This document shows, one piece after another, positions 35,628 through 43,290 of a stretch of 64,000 nucleotides of DNA. Origin of the DNA: Salinithrix halophila. Lineage in GTDB: Bacteria; Bacillota; Bacilli; Thermoactinomycetales; DSM-45169. The notes below the pieces were generated by a model. The model worked only from the letters and a program-made list of their open reading frames with translations, made no database searches and was not told the DNA's origin. The stretch's first letter is position 1; the number at the start of each line of letters is the position of its first letter. The position numbers and the translations under genes are program-made. The DNA lies in the NCBI RefSeq assembly GCF_042650125.1, contig NZ_JBHSAP010000015.1, forward strand, positions 62,001 through 126,000, written 5' to 3'.

Positions 35628-36911
35628 ATGAAGGGGTCGCGTTTGTCAACCTTGTTGGCAACAGTCCTGTTGGTGACGACGGTTATGGTTACGGGAGTGG
35701 GGGGGGAAACGGGTCCTCAAGCCTCTGCCGCCAAGGAAGTAGGGAAAAAGCCGTATCGGCTGGATGGGGTGGATACACGAGAGGAACGGACGCGATTAAT
35801 TCGGTCGGGGTTCGGCATTGAGGAGGTAGGAAAGAATTACGTGGTCGTATACGTCGATTCCAAAGAGGTCCAACAACTGAAACGCCTCGGGTTTCGTACT
35901 AAGAAACAGGCGGGGGGCCTGGATTTCCCCGGTTATGACGCTGATTACCACAATTATGATGAAATGACGGCAGAAATCCGCCAGGCCGCTGCTGACCATC
36001 CTGGGATCGTCAAGATGTTCAGTATCGGAAAGTCCTATGAAGGCCGTGACATGTGGGCGGCTAAGATTAGTGACAATGTGAATCGTGACGAAAAGGAGCC
36101 GGAAGTGCTTTATGTTGGCCAGCACCATGCTCGCGAGCATCTCACCGTGGAGATGACTCTCTACACCTTGAAACTGTTCACTGACAATTACGGTTCCAAC
36201 TCCCGGATTACCCAACTGGTCAACAACCGGGAAATCTACCTCGTCTTCAGTCTCAACCCTGACGGGAGCGAGTACGATGTCCGGAACGGCAGTTACAGTT
36301 ACTGGCGGAAAAACCGGCAGCCCAATCGGTGGTCTTTCTCCGTCGGAACCGACCTGAACCGCAATTTCGGTTATAAGTGGGGATGTTGCGGCGGCTCGAG
36401 CAGTAGCCCCTATAGCGAGATATACCGGGGGGCCTCCGCCTTTTCTGCTCCGGAAACGGCCCGCCTGCGGGATTTCATCAACAGTCGGGTGGTAGACGGT
36501 AAACAACAGATCCGGACTGCGATTACGTTCCATACGTACAGTGAATTGATCCTGTGGCCATACGGCTACACCTATCAGGATGTCCCCGCGGACATGAGTG
36601 CTGATGACGCCAATGTTTTCCGGACGATGGGGAACGTTATGGCGGGAACCAACGGATATACGCCTCAACAGTCCAGCGACCTCTATATCACGGATGGAGA
36701 CATGACGGACTGGGCTTATGGAGAGCACAAGATCTTTGCTTATACCTTTGAAATGTACCCGAAAAACTCCAATCCGGGCTTTTATCCACCAGATGAAGTG
36801 ATCGGCCGGGAGACTGCACGCAACAAGGAAGCCGTCCTCTATATCGCCGAACAAGCTGCCTGCCCTTATAAAACGATCGGAAAAGAAGGGCAGTATTGCG
36901 GAACCCGGTAG
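35628..36911 (+). CDS. cpt: Secreted zinc carboxypeptidase (carboxypeptidase T type, M14)
   Basis: 427-residue preproenzyme: signal peptide (about 1-34), propeptide (about 35-95), M14 catalytic domain. Zinc ligands HxxE in 'GQHHAREHLTVE' (His167, Glu170) and a later His in 'TAITFHTYSELI'; substrate-binding 'DLNRNFGYKW'; catalytic Glu in 'AYTFEMYP'. Length and sequence closely resemble carboxypeptidase T of Thermoactinomyces vulgaris, which removes hydrophobic and basic C-terminal residues. Extracellular; monocistronic. Supports the family-level placement of the organism. Confidence 0.94.
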   Translation: MKGSRLSTLLATVLLVTTVMVTGVGGETGPQASAAKEVGKKPYRLDGVDTREERTRLIRSGFGIEEVGKNYVVVYVDSKEVQQLKRLGFRTKKQAGGLDFPGYDADYHNYDEMTAEIRQAAADHPGIVKMFSIGKSYEGRDMWAAKISDNVNRDEKEPEVLYVGQHHAREHLTVEMTLYTLKLFTDNYGSNSRITQLVNNREIYLVFSLNPDGSEYDVRNGSYSYWRKNRQPNRWSFSVGTDLNRNFGYKWGCCGGSSSSPYSEIYRGASAFSAPETARLRDFINSRVVDGKQQIRTAITFHTYSELILWPYGYTYQDVPADMSADDANVFRTMGNVMAGTNGYTPQQSSDLYITDGDMTDWAYGEHKIFAYTFEMYPKNSNPGFYPPDEVIGRETARNKEAVLYIAEQAACPYKTIGKEGQYCGTR

Positions 36912-37006
36912 AGGAAGGCTGAATGGTTCGAGGATCCTCTGCGTGAATTTCCGTTTTTCTCTTACGGCTCATCGGGAAAAGAGAGGTTGAAAGGGGAGTG
37001 ATCCAC

Positions 37007-37309
37007 ATGCCGTTGATGGAAATCAGTGTCGTACCTGTAGGCCGGGAAAGCGGAAGCTTTCGTGATGTTGTCCAAGAAATCTGCCAGTCGGTGGAAGAAG
37101 CGGGACTGAAGTATCAGATGACGCCAACGGCTACCGTGATCGAAGGGGAAGTAGACCCCCTCCTGCAAATTGCGGGAGACATCCATCGTCAATCCTTCCG
37201 AGATGGCGTGGAGCGAGTCGTCACCCATCTGGTTCTCGATGACCGGAAACAGGAAAGGATGGAGCTGGACGCCCAGGTATCCAAGGTGAAGAACGGTGGA
37301 GGCTCCTAG
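37007..37309 (+). CDS. MTH1187 family thiamine-binding protein
   Basis: 100-residue ferredoxin-like alpha/beta protein of the MTH1187/YkoF-related family ('MEISVVPVG', 'LKYQMTPTATVIEGE'). Members bind thiamine or related pyrimidines, though the physiological role is unclear. AAGGGGAG precedes the ATG at 37007; a GTG three codons earlier lies inside that site. Terminator at 37326. Confidence 0.85.
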   Translation: MPLMEISVVPVGRESGSFRDVVQEICQSVEEAGLKYQMTPTATVIEGEVDPLLQIAGDIHRQSFRDGVERVVTHLVLDDRKQERMELDAQVSKVKNGGGS

Positions 37310-37325
37310 AGATCGAATCCAGACA

Positions 37326-37348
37326 GACCCCCACGGGGTCTTTTTTTT
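37326..37348 (+). terminator. Terminator after the MTH1187-type gene
   Basis: GACCCC/GGGGTC stem, loop CAC, eight T. Confidence 0.8.
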
Positions 37349-37350
37349 GC

Positions 37351-37380
37351 AAAAAAACACCGACTCCACTTTGGAGCCGG
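37351..37380 (-). terminator. Terminator for the - strand gene at 37.4 kb
   Basis: On the - strand: CCGGCTCCA / TGGAGTCGG stem, short loop, then GTGTTTTTTT. It lies 26 bases after the stop of the 72-residue gene. Confidence 0.8.
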
Positions 37381-37406
37381 TAGGTTGGGTTGAGGCTAGC
37401 CGTTGT

Positions 37407-37625
37407 TCAGCGGGCACGGTATATCCGCCAGGCGAGTCCTGATAACAGGGTAACCCCGGTGGCAGCGGCAGCCTTCTTGCCGTGTTTTTTCAGGAACATG
37501 GCAGAACTAGTGGCGATTGCGGCTTTTTTCGCTTTCTTCTTTTCCTCCGGATCCGAAAGCATCTTATCGAGGAAGGTGGTGGCAGCAGTGGCGAGAGCGG
37601 CTTTTGTCACGGTTTTTTTCAACAT
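37407..37625 (-). CDS. Small basic hypothetical protein
   Basis: 72 residues starting at the ATG at 37625 behind an AAGGAGGG site. Rich in Lys and Ala ('KKKAKKAAIATSSAMFLKKHGKKAAA') with two weakly hydrophobic stretches (about 6-16 and 55-65). May associate with membrane or nucleic acid. I do not recognise the family. A proper terminator follows, which supports it as a real gene. Confidence 0.6.
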   Translation of the reverse strand: MLKKTVTKAALATAATTFLDKMLSDPEEKKKAKKAAIATSSAMFLKKHGKKAAAATGVTLLSGLAWRIYRAR

Positions 37626-37685
37626 AGTGAAATCCCTCCTTACTATGTTCATTACCACTTCCTCGATCGTTGAAACGGGAACAAA

Positions 37686-37717
37686 GAACGAAGCTCGCAG
37701 ATCAACGAGCTTCGTTC
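37686..37717. terminator. Strong hairpin between two small - strand genes
   Basis: Perfect 12-bp stem GAACGAAGCTCG with its complement, 8-base loop. It follows the 91-residue gene on the - strand; the T tract is weak, so it may only attenuate or stabilise the 3' end. Confidence 0.5.
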
Positions 37718-37730
37718 CCGTGTTCATAAA

Positions 37731-38006
37731 TTATCCCGGTTGATTCAAGGTTCGCACATTGGGGGATTCGGCTTTTCCTTCTGGTTTCCCTTTTCCGATC
37801 GTTCGTTGGATTCGCTTCTTCAACAGCCGGGTCTCTTGTAGAGCGGTCCATCCATCGTAAATTTCGTTTAAGTGCTTTTCCACCCGGGATTTTTTTGTTT
37901 CCTCGGGAATGGCCTCAAACAGTTGTTGCATCACAAAGAGGATTTTTTCCTCTCGAGCCTGTAAGCTGGACACTAAGCTTTCACATTCACTTTGGTTGAA
38001 TTCCAT
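37731..38006 (-). CDS. Small helical hypothetical protein
   Basis: 91 residues from the ATG at 38006 (AAGGGGTTTTCC upstream). Predicted to be largely alpha-helical, with heptad-like spacing in about 8-65 ('LVSSLQAREEKILFVMQQLFEAI'-like region) and a Lys/Gly-rich tail. Soluble, family not recognised. The GTG at 38027 would overlap the ribosome binding site. Confidence 0.6.
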   Translation of the reverse strand: MEFNQSECESLVSSLQAREEKILFVMQQLFEAIPEETKKSRVEKHLNEIYDGWTALQETRLLKKRIQRTIGKGKPEGKAESPNVRTLNQPG

Positions 38007-38209
38007 TGGAAAACCCCTTCCTTCCACTTCTTTTTAAATTGTAGGGGATCACAAGAAACTTGTAAACTCGGAGAAAGGAGGAATTATCGACGATTCGGTT
38101 CTCACTTTCATCCTCGTAAGCCCTATTTTTCTTTTTTAAGGCAAGTGTCCCTATCACAGGCTCATGGACAGCATATGCTGTTAGAGATTCGGAAGGAGGA
38201 GGTTTATCG

Positions 38210-38314
38210 ATGAGTGGCTATGGTTACGGTTATGGTTTCGGATTGCGCCGGTTGCTGATTTTCCTGTTGGTGATCGCGACAATCTTTGCCTTGGTTTGCT
38301 TCGGCGGTTATTAA
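38210..38314 (+). CDS. YjcZ-like small membrane protein (sporulation type)
   Basis: 34 residues: a Gly-Tyr N-terminus ('MSGYGYGYGFGLRR') then one hydrophobic helix (about 15-30). This is the layout of the YjcZ-type small sporulation proteins of Bacilli. A strong GGAAGGAGGAGG site precedes the ATG. Assignment is from composition, which is distinctive but short. Confidence 0.65.
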   Translation: MSGYGYGYGFGLRRLLIFLLVIATIFALVCFGGY

Positions 38315-38366
38315 AAGAAAGTCTAGTGCCCAACCAAATAGGAACATGGGCTGGTTGATCCATCAA

Positions 38367-38397
38367 AAAAGAATCCCGCACCGTGCGGGATTCTTTT
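38367..38397. terminator. Bidirectional terminator between 38.3 and 38.4 kb genes
   Basis: Perfect 14-bp stem AAAAGAATCCCGCA with its complement and a CCG loop; T tracts on both strands. Confidence 0.85.
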
Positions 38398-38401
38398 CGT
38401 G

Positions 38402-38530
38402 TTACTCATCGCCCATTTGATATTCCTGTACATCCCCATCCATCTCATCATCCAGATATTCACCGCAGTAGGGGCAGACATCGATATTTTCCGACAGGGT
38501 CCATTCGCACTCCAGGCACAATTTCACCAT
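38402..38530 (-). CDS. Small zinc-ribbon protein
   Basis: 42 residues with 'CLECEWTL' near 5 and 'CPYCGEYL' near 19, i.e. two CxxC pairs 11 residues apart, followed by a strongly acidic tail. An AAGAGGGG site precedes the ATG at 38530. Likely a single zinc ribbon; partner unknown. It follows the 115-residue gene by 37 bases, so the two probably form an operon ended by the hairpin at 38367. Confidence 0.65.
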   Translation of the reverse strand: MVKLCLECEWTLSENIDVCPYCGEYLDDEMDGDVQEYQMGDE

Positions 38531-38567
38531 GCAAACCCCTCTTTTCAAAAGGTTGACGCTTCCTTTT

Positions 38568-38915
38568 TTACGGGCTGTCTGTTGCTTTCCGTTCCGGGCT
38601 TCCTAGGGGAGACCAGATGGTCTTTCCGGAAGGGAGCAGGTCCGGATCGAGTCCGAAATAGCTTGTCAGGTCTGGCATCAGGTCTTCTGGAAAGATGGGA
38701 TGGCGGGCGATGAAACCGGCTCCGTACTGTTTGTAAGTAGGATGGCTCTCTTTCCAGTCCTGGTTGTAAAAATGCTCGTAGCTTCCGTTCCAATAGGCTT
38801 CAATGATTCCAAGTGCCGCTTCTAGACGTGTTCGAGGAGCTTGCGTGGTATCCCGAACTAAGGGCCAGAGCTCCTCTCTGACTCCTTTCCTCTCTTCCTC
38901 CGTCCAGGCGATGAT
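38568..38915 (-). CDS. Hypothetical protein with an AUC at the start position
   Basis: A 115-residue frame with convincing protein character ('AWTEEERKGVREELWPLVRD', 'IEAYWNGSYEHFYNQDWKES', 'HPIFPEDLMPDLTSYFGLD'). An in-frame TAG lies just upstream and no ATG, GTG or TTG occurs until residue 80. TAGGAGGGATCC places a strong ribosome binding site five to six bases before two ATC codons (38915 and 38912), so AUC initiation is the simplest reading. Not recognised as any known family; probably cytoplasmic. Followed by the zinc-ribbon gene. Confidence 0.55.
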   Translation of the reverse strand: MIAWTEEERKGVREELWPLVRDTTQAPRTRLEAALGIIEAYWNGSYEHFYNQDWKESHPTYKQYGAGFIARHPIFPEDLMPDLTSYFGLDPDLLPSGKTIWSPLGSPERKATDSP

Positions 38916-39023
38916 GGATCCCTCCTAGCGGGCGACGGATCTAGCCGGATGTTCGCCCTTTTTCCTTGAAACCCTTCGTATAGACTATAACGAATTTTTC
39001 GCCTACAATCAAAGTGACGAAAA

Positions 39024-39051
39024 TTCGGCATTGGCTGACCATTTTTCGGCA
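39024..39051. promoter_or_regulatory. TTCGGCA direct repeats before the sigma-54 activator gene
   Basis: TTCGGCA at 39024-39030 and 39045-39051, 21 bases (two helical turns) apart, just upstream of the TTG start. The same motif makes up both arms of the palindrome at 40712-40731 in front of the kdd promoter. Likely sites for the activator itself. Confidence 0.4.
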
Positions 39052-39076
39052 GCCCGTCCAAAAGGGGGAATCCGCT

Positions 39077-40495
39077 TTGGGCCGATCTACCTTATCCGAG
39101 CGTATGTTACGGGAAGTACTCCGTTGTATCGATGAAGGCATCCATGTGGTAGATGCCGAGGGAATCACTGTCTATTATAACCATGTAGCGGCTGTTTTGG
39201 ATGGATTGCCCGAAGGGGAAGTGATGGGGACGCATGTATTGGAGGCTTTCCCCTCCCTTACTCCCAAGACGAGTACGCTCATGAAAGTGCTGAAGACCGG
39301 CGAACCCCTCTATAACCAAAGACAAACCTATACCAATCGGCGAGGGAAACGGGTGGTGACGGTGAATACCACGCTTCCCCTCACTGTCGATGGAGAACGG
39401 GTCGGAGCCCTGGAAGTGGCTAAGGATGTTACACGAATCCAGGAATTGTCGGAAAAAGTGGTCGATCTGCAGAGCCAGATGGGGAAACCGGCGAATAAGA
39501 GGACACGGCAGGCCGGTTTGTTTCGGTTTGAACAGATTGTCACCGGCGACCCAAGGATGTTGCAAGAGGTTGAACGGGCCCGAAAGGCTGCGGGGACTCG
39601 TTCACCGGTACTGGTGATCGGCGAAACAGGGACGGGAAAGGAACTCTTCGTCCAGTCGATGCATTCCGCCTCTCCGCGCAGTAACCATCCGTTTATTGCT
39701 CAGAATTGTGCGGCGATCCCCTCTTCGTTGTTGGAAGGAATCCTCTTTGGTACCACCCGGGGCGCGTTCACGGGGGCGGAGGACCGACCGGGCCTCTTTG
39801 AGTTGGCGGCGGGAGGAACGTTGTTTCTGGATGAGCTCAACGCCATGCCCGTCGATCTCCAGGCCAAATTGTTGAGGGTATTGGAAGATCAAGCCGTGCG
39901 CCGGGTTGGTGATGTTCGGACGCGACCGGTGGATGTCCGCATTTTTGCCGCCTCCAATGAGTTCCCAGAGATGAGCATCAAAGAAGGGAAGCTCCGTAAA
40001 GACCTTTACTACCGGCTTCATGTCGTCCGAATCCAGCTTCCCCCGCTACGGGAGCGCAAGGGAGATCTTCCCCTCCTCACGCGCCATTTTATCGATAAGT
40101 ACAATCGGCAATTTGGGATGGAAGTGACCGGTCTCTCACCGGAAGTAGAGGAGCGGTTTACCGCCTACGATTGGCCGGGAAATGTACGGGAGCTGGAACA
40201 CGCCATCGAGGGAGCCATGAACCTGATGGAGCAAGAAGGCCGGATCAAATCGGAACATCTGCCGGCTCATATGGAACCGCTGGAAGGGGGTCTTTCCGGT
40301 TGGATGCCGGAAGAGGAGCTTTCACTTCCAGAGCTGTTGGACCAGGTGGAGGGGGAATGGATCCGGCGTGCGATGGCGGCTTGCCGTGGAAATGTGCGCC
40401 AGGCCGCGATCCGCCTCGGCATTCCGCGCCAGACCCTGCAGTACAAGCTTCGCAAACGCAAAGAGGTGCTAAAAGGCGGCCAGGAGGATCGGTGA
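39077..40495 (+). CDS. Sigma-54-dependent activator (PAS, AAA+, Fis-type HTH)
   Basis: 472 residues of RocR-like layout: PAS domain (about 15-125), AAA+ domain (about 155-390) with Walker A 'GETGTGKE', sigma-54 contact loop 'GAFTGA', Walker B 'GGTLFLDELN' and 'RKDLYYRLHVV', and a C-terminal Fis-type helix-turn-helix ('NVRQAAIRLGIPRQTLQYKL'). I chose the TTG at 39077 (AAAGGGGGA eight bases ahead), which leaves the TTCGGCA repeats outside the gene. It stands immediately upstream of a perfect sigma-54 promoter for lysine degradation, so it is very probably that operon's activator, with the PAS domain sensing lysine or a metabolite (inference). Confidence 0.92.
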   Translation: MGRSTLSERMLREVLRCIDEGIHVVDAEGITVYYNHVAAVLDGLPEGEVMGTHVLEAFPSLTPKTSTLMKVLKTGEPLYNQRQTYTNRRGKRVVTVNTTLPLTVDGERVGALEVAKDVTRIQELSEKVVDLQSQMGKPANKRTRQAGLFRFEQIVTGDPRMLQEVERARKAAGTRSPVLVIGETGTGKELFVQSMHSASPRSNHPFIAQNCAAIPSSLLEGILFGTTRGAFTGAEDRPGLFELAAGGTLFLDELNAMPVDLQAKLLRVLEDQAVRRVGDVRTRPVDVRIFAASNEFPEMSIKEGKLRKDLYYRLHVVRIQLPPLRERKGDLPLLTRHFIDKYNRQFGMEVTGLSPEVEERFTAYDWPGNVRELEHAIEGAMNLMEQEGRIKSEHLPAHMEPLEGGLSGWMPEEELSLPELLDQVEGEWIRRAMAACRGNVRQAAIRLGIPRQTLQYKLRKRKEVLKGGQEDR

Positions 40496-40711
40496 GGACT
40501 TGGGGCACGCGGGGGCGCAGAGCCTGATTTTCGATTTCGCGCTCGATGTTTCTCCCGCCATTGCGGGCCTGTTCGCCAGTGTCCTCCGGTTCCGACCAGC
40601 GGCCAAAGGAAAAGCACATGTGGCCGCAAAACGGTTGGAGCCCCCGGACACTCCGCTGGGTTGTCGGTGTCCCCCTTTCAAATGGTGTAAGGACTTTGTT
40701 CACAAAGCTGA

Positions 40712-40731
40712 AGTGCCGATTATTCGGCACT
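40712..40731. promoter_or_regulatory. Palindromic upstream activating sequence candidate
   Basis: AGTGCCGATTATTCGGCACT has perfect 8-bp arms around TTAT and is 52 bases upstream of the -24 element of kdd. Its arms contain the TTCGGCA motif found twice before the activator gene. An alternative reading is a terminator for the activator gene (ATTTTATTT follows). Confidence 0.5.
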
Positions 40732-40781
40732 ATTTTATTTGGAGAGTTCTTTTTTCCTTTGTCTGATCAGGGTCATTCATT

Positions 40782-40798
40782 TGGCATGAATTTTGCAA
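40782..40798 (+). promoter_or_regulatory. Sigma-54 promoter of the kdd-kamABCDE operon
   Basis: TTGGCAT-GAATT-TTGCAA: GG at 40783-40784 and GC at 40795-40796 with the obligatory 10 bases between, matching TGGCAYRNNNNTTGCW. Transcription would start near 40808, 24 bases before the kdd ATG. Confidence 0.9.
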
Positions 40799-40831
40799 TT
40801 ATTTATGTTCTCGAGAAGGGGGGGTGACGAG

Positions 40832-41896
40832 ATGGATCAAACCGACAGAAAAACAGGGCATCGGTTCGGGTTGCATCGGGTGTTAGAACCGAAAGGATTT
40901 CTTCCGCAACCGGCTTGGAGGCTGGATGCCGACCCGACCTGCCTGGACAACGAACTTCTCATTGACGTAACCTGCCTGAACATCGATTCTGCTTCTTTTA
41001 ATCAATTGAAGGAAGCATCCGGTCGGGACCCTGACCGGGTGAAAGAGAGGATCATGGCAATCATCCGTGATCGGGGGAAAATGCACAATCCCGATACCGG
41101 CTCCGGGGGGATGCTAATCGGCCATATGGCGGAGGTCGGTCCCCGGTTTCCAGCGAAGGGTCTAAGAAAGGGGGATCGCATCGCCACCTTGGTCTCCCTT
41201 ACCTTGACCCCCCTCCGTCTCGATACGATCGACGAGATCGACATGCGGACGGGTCAGGTAAAGGGGAGGGGAAAAGCGATTCTTTTCGCCAGCGGCCCCT
41301 TTGCGGTGTTGCCGGATGATCTCCCGGATACCTTGTCCCTGGCTGTGTTGGATGTTTGTGGTGCTCCGGCGCAAATTGAACGGCTCGTAACGGAGGGTAG
41401 CCGTGTGGCCATCCTGGGTGCAGGGGGGAAATCGGGCCTCCTCTCCCTTTACCGGGCGCGGAAAAAAGCGGGGCTGACGGGCCGAGTGATCGCCATGGAG
41501 GCAAAGGAAGAAGCTTGTGAAGAAATCCGTTCACTGGGATGGGCCGACGAAGTAGTACAGGTGGATGCTCGAAATCCGGTGGCAGTGATGGAGGCGGTGG
41601 ATACTTTCACCGGGGGGCAAATGGCGGACCTCACTGTCAATTGTGTCAATGTGCCGGACACAGAGTTATCCGCCATCCTGGCCACGCGGGATGGGGGAAC
41701 CGTCTACTTCTTCAGCACGGCGGTGCGCTTTACTGCCGCCGCCCTCGGGGCAGAGGGAGTGGGGAAGGATGTCCAGATGGTGATCGGCAACGGGTATGCT
41801 CCGGGCCATGCTCAGCTGGCACTCGATACCGTGCGGGAATCTACGGCTCTGCGGGAGCTGTTTGAAAGGCGTTATACCGCTCCGGCACAGCCCTGA
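40832..41896 (+). CDS. kdd: L-erythro-3,5-diaminohexanoate dehydrogenase
   Basis: 354-residue NAD(P)-dependent enzyme that deaminates 3,5-diaminohexanoate to 5-amino-3-oxohexanoate in lysine fermentation. Medium-chain-like Rossmann segment 'VAILGAGGKSGLLSLYRARK' (about 195), family landmarks 'LDVCGAPAQ', 'VNCVNVPDTE' and 'YFFSTAVRF'. ATG at 40832 with AGAAGGGGGGGTGA ahead. First gene after the sigma-54 promoter; context with kamA-E makes the call firm. Confidence 0.93.
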   Translation: MDQTDRKTGHRFGLHRVLEPKGFLPQPAWRLDADPTCLDNELLIDVTCLNIDSASFNQLKEASGRDPDRVKERIMAIIRDRGKMHNPDTGSGGMLIGHMAEVGPRFPAKGLRKGDRIATLVSLTLTPLRLDTIDEIDMRTGQVKGRGKAILFASGPFAVLPDDLPDTLSLAVLDVCGAPAQIERLVTEGSRVAILGAGGKSGLLSLYRARKKAGLTGRVIAMEAKEEACEEIRSLGWADEVVQVDARNPVAVMEAVDTFTGGQMADLTVNCVNVPDTELSAILATRDGGTVYFFSTAVRFTAAALGAEGVGKDVQMVIGNGYAPGHAQLALDTVRESTALRELFERRYTAPAQP

Positions 41897-41966
41897 CAAA
41901 TCCTTTGATTATCGATTAATTACGTAGCGGGCACGTCCGCTCTCAATATCGGAAAGGTGGGATACC

Positions 41967-43289
41967 ATGCGCGACTGGCGTGAGGTGGAACTGTGGAAAG
42001 ACGTGACGGAGGAACAGTGGAATGATTGGCTGTGGCAGTTGACCCATACGATTCGGAAGGTGGAGGATTTGGAGAAGGTGATTAACCTTCACCCTGATGA
42101 AGTGGGGGGCGTCGGCATTTCCCATCGGACGATTCCTCTCAATATCACCCCCTACTACGCCTTGCAAATGGATGTGGACGATCCGAAAGACCCGATCCGG
42201 ATGCAGTCGGTGCCGATCTCCACGGAAATGGAACAAACCCGTTACGACATGGAAGATCCGTTGTTGGAAGACACGGATTCCCCGGTTCCGGGTCTGACTC
42301 ATCGCTATCCGGATCGCGTCCTGTTCCTGATTACTAACCAATGTTCGATGTACTGCCGCTACTGCACCCGGCGTCGTTTTTCCGGGCAGATCGGGATGGG
42401 AGTCGCCCGTCCGCAGATGGATGCCTGTATCGATTACATCCGCAACACCCCAGAAGTACGGGACGTCCTTCTTTCCGGGGGAGACGGTCTGCTGGTGAAC
42501 GACCGGATCCTGGAGTATGTCCTGAAAAACTTGCGAGAAATTCCCCACGTGGAGATTATCCGCATCGGAACGAGGGCACCGGTGGTCTTTCCCCAGCGGA
42601 TTACTGAAAACTTGTGTAACATCCTGAAAAAATATCATCCTGTCTGGCTTAACACACATTTTAATCACCCGAAAGAGCTGACCCCGGAAGCGAAGCGGTC
42701 TTGTGAAATGCTGGCTGATGCAGGCGTTCCCCTCGGAAACCAGGCTGTCATCCTAGCTGGGATCAACGACTGTCCTCACGTCATGAAAAAGCTGAACTAC
42801 GAGTTAGTGAAAATCCGCGTCAGACCCTACTATATTTACCAGTGTGACCTGTCCGAAGGAATCGGCCACTTCCGTGCTCCGGTTTCCAAAGGGTTGGAGA
42901 TCATGGAGTACCTCCGCGGCCACACTTCCGGCTACTCTGTTCCCACCTTTGTTGTGGACGCTCCGGGAGGGGGCGGCAAGATCCCGGTGGCACCCAACTA
43001 TGTGATTTCCCAGAGCTCCAAGAAGACGGTGCTTCGCAATTTCGAAGGGGTGATCACGTCTTATCCGGAGCCTCAGAATTACCATGAGCACAACACGGAG
43101 GATTGTGAATTCTGTCAGGCTGCTGCGGGCAAAAGTGTCGGCGTCGCTTCCCTGATGGCGGATGAACGGATTAACCTGGAACCGAAGGTACTCAGCCGGG
43201 AAGACCGGCGGGGAGAGTTCGAACGGCGTAAGAGAAGGATCCGGGAACCGAAAGGTAATCCGGTGCCGGAACCGACGGAAGCCAACTAA
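41967..43289 (+). CDS. kamA: L-lysine 2,3-aminomutase
   Basis: 440-residue radical SAM, PLP-dependent enzyme that turns L-lysine into L-beta-lysine. The iron-sulfur motif CxxxCxxC is in 'SMYCRYCTRRRF' (about residue 125), the SAM motif region in 'DVLLSGGDGLL', and the PLP lysine is expected in the C-terminal third ('PGGGGKIPVAPNY' region). EpmB-type mutases are shorter; the length and lysine operon support KamA. GGAAAGGTGGG site before the ATG. Confidence 0.96.
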   Translation: MRDWREVELWKDVTEEQWNDWLWQLTHTIRKVEDLEKVINLHPDEVGGVGISHRTIPLNITPYYALQMDVDDPKDPIRMQSVPISTEMEQTRYDMEDPLLEDTDSPVPGLTHRYPDRVLFLITNQCSMYCRYCTRRRFSGQIGMGVARPQMDACIDYIRNTPEVRDVLLSGGDGLLVNDRILEYVLKNLREIPHVEIIRIGTRAPVVFPQRITENLCNILKKYHPVWLNTHFNHPKELTPEAKRSCEMLADAGVPLGNQAVILAGINDCPHVMKKLNYELVKIRVRPYYIYQCDLSEGIGHFRAPVSKGLEIMEYLRGHTSGYSVPTFVVDAPGGGGKIPVAPNYVISQSSKKTVLRNFEGVITSYPEPQNYHEHNTEDCEFCQAAAGKSVGVASLMADERINLEPKVLSREDRRGEFERRKRRIREPKGNPVPEPTEAN

Positions 43290-43290
43290 A

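Noticed and set aside
36924..36945. GAGGATCCTC palindrome after the carboxypeptidase gene.
   Set aside because: Only ten bases and no T tract; not enough for a terminator or operator call.
38545..38793. An 82-codon - strand frame starting with ATG.
   Set aside because: It is in a different frame from the convincing 115-residue protein at 38568-38915 and has Arg/Pro-rich shadow composition.
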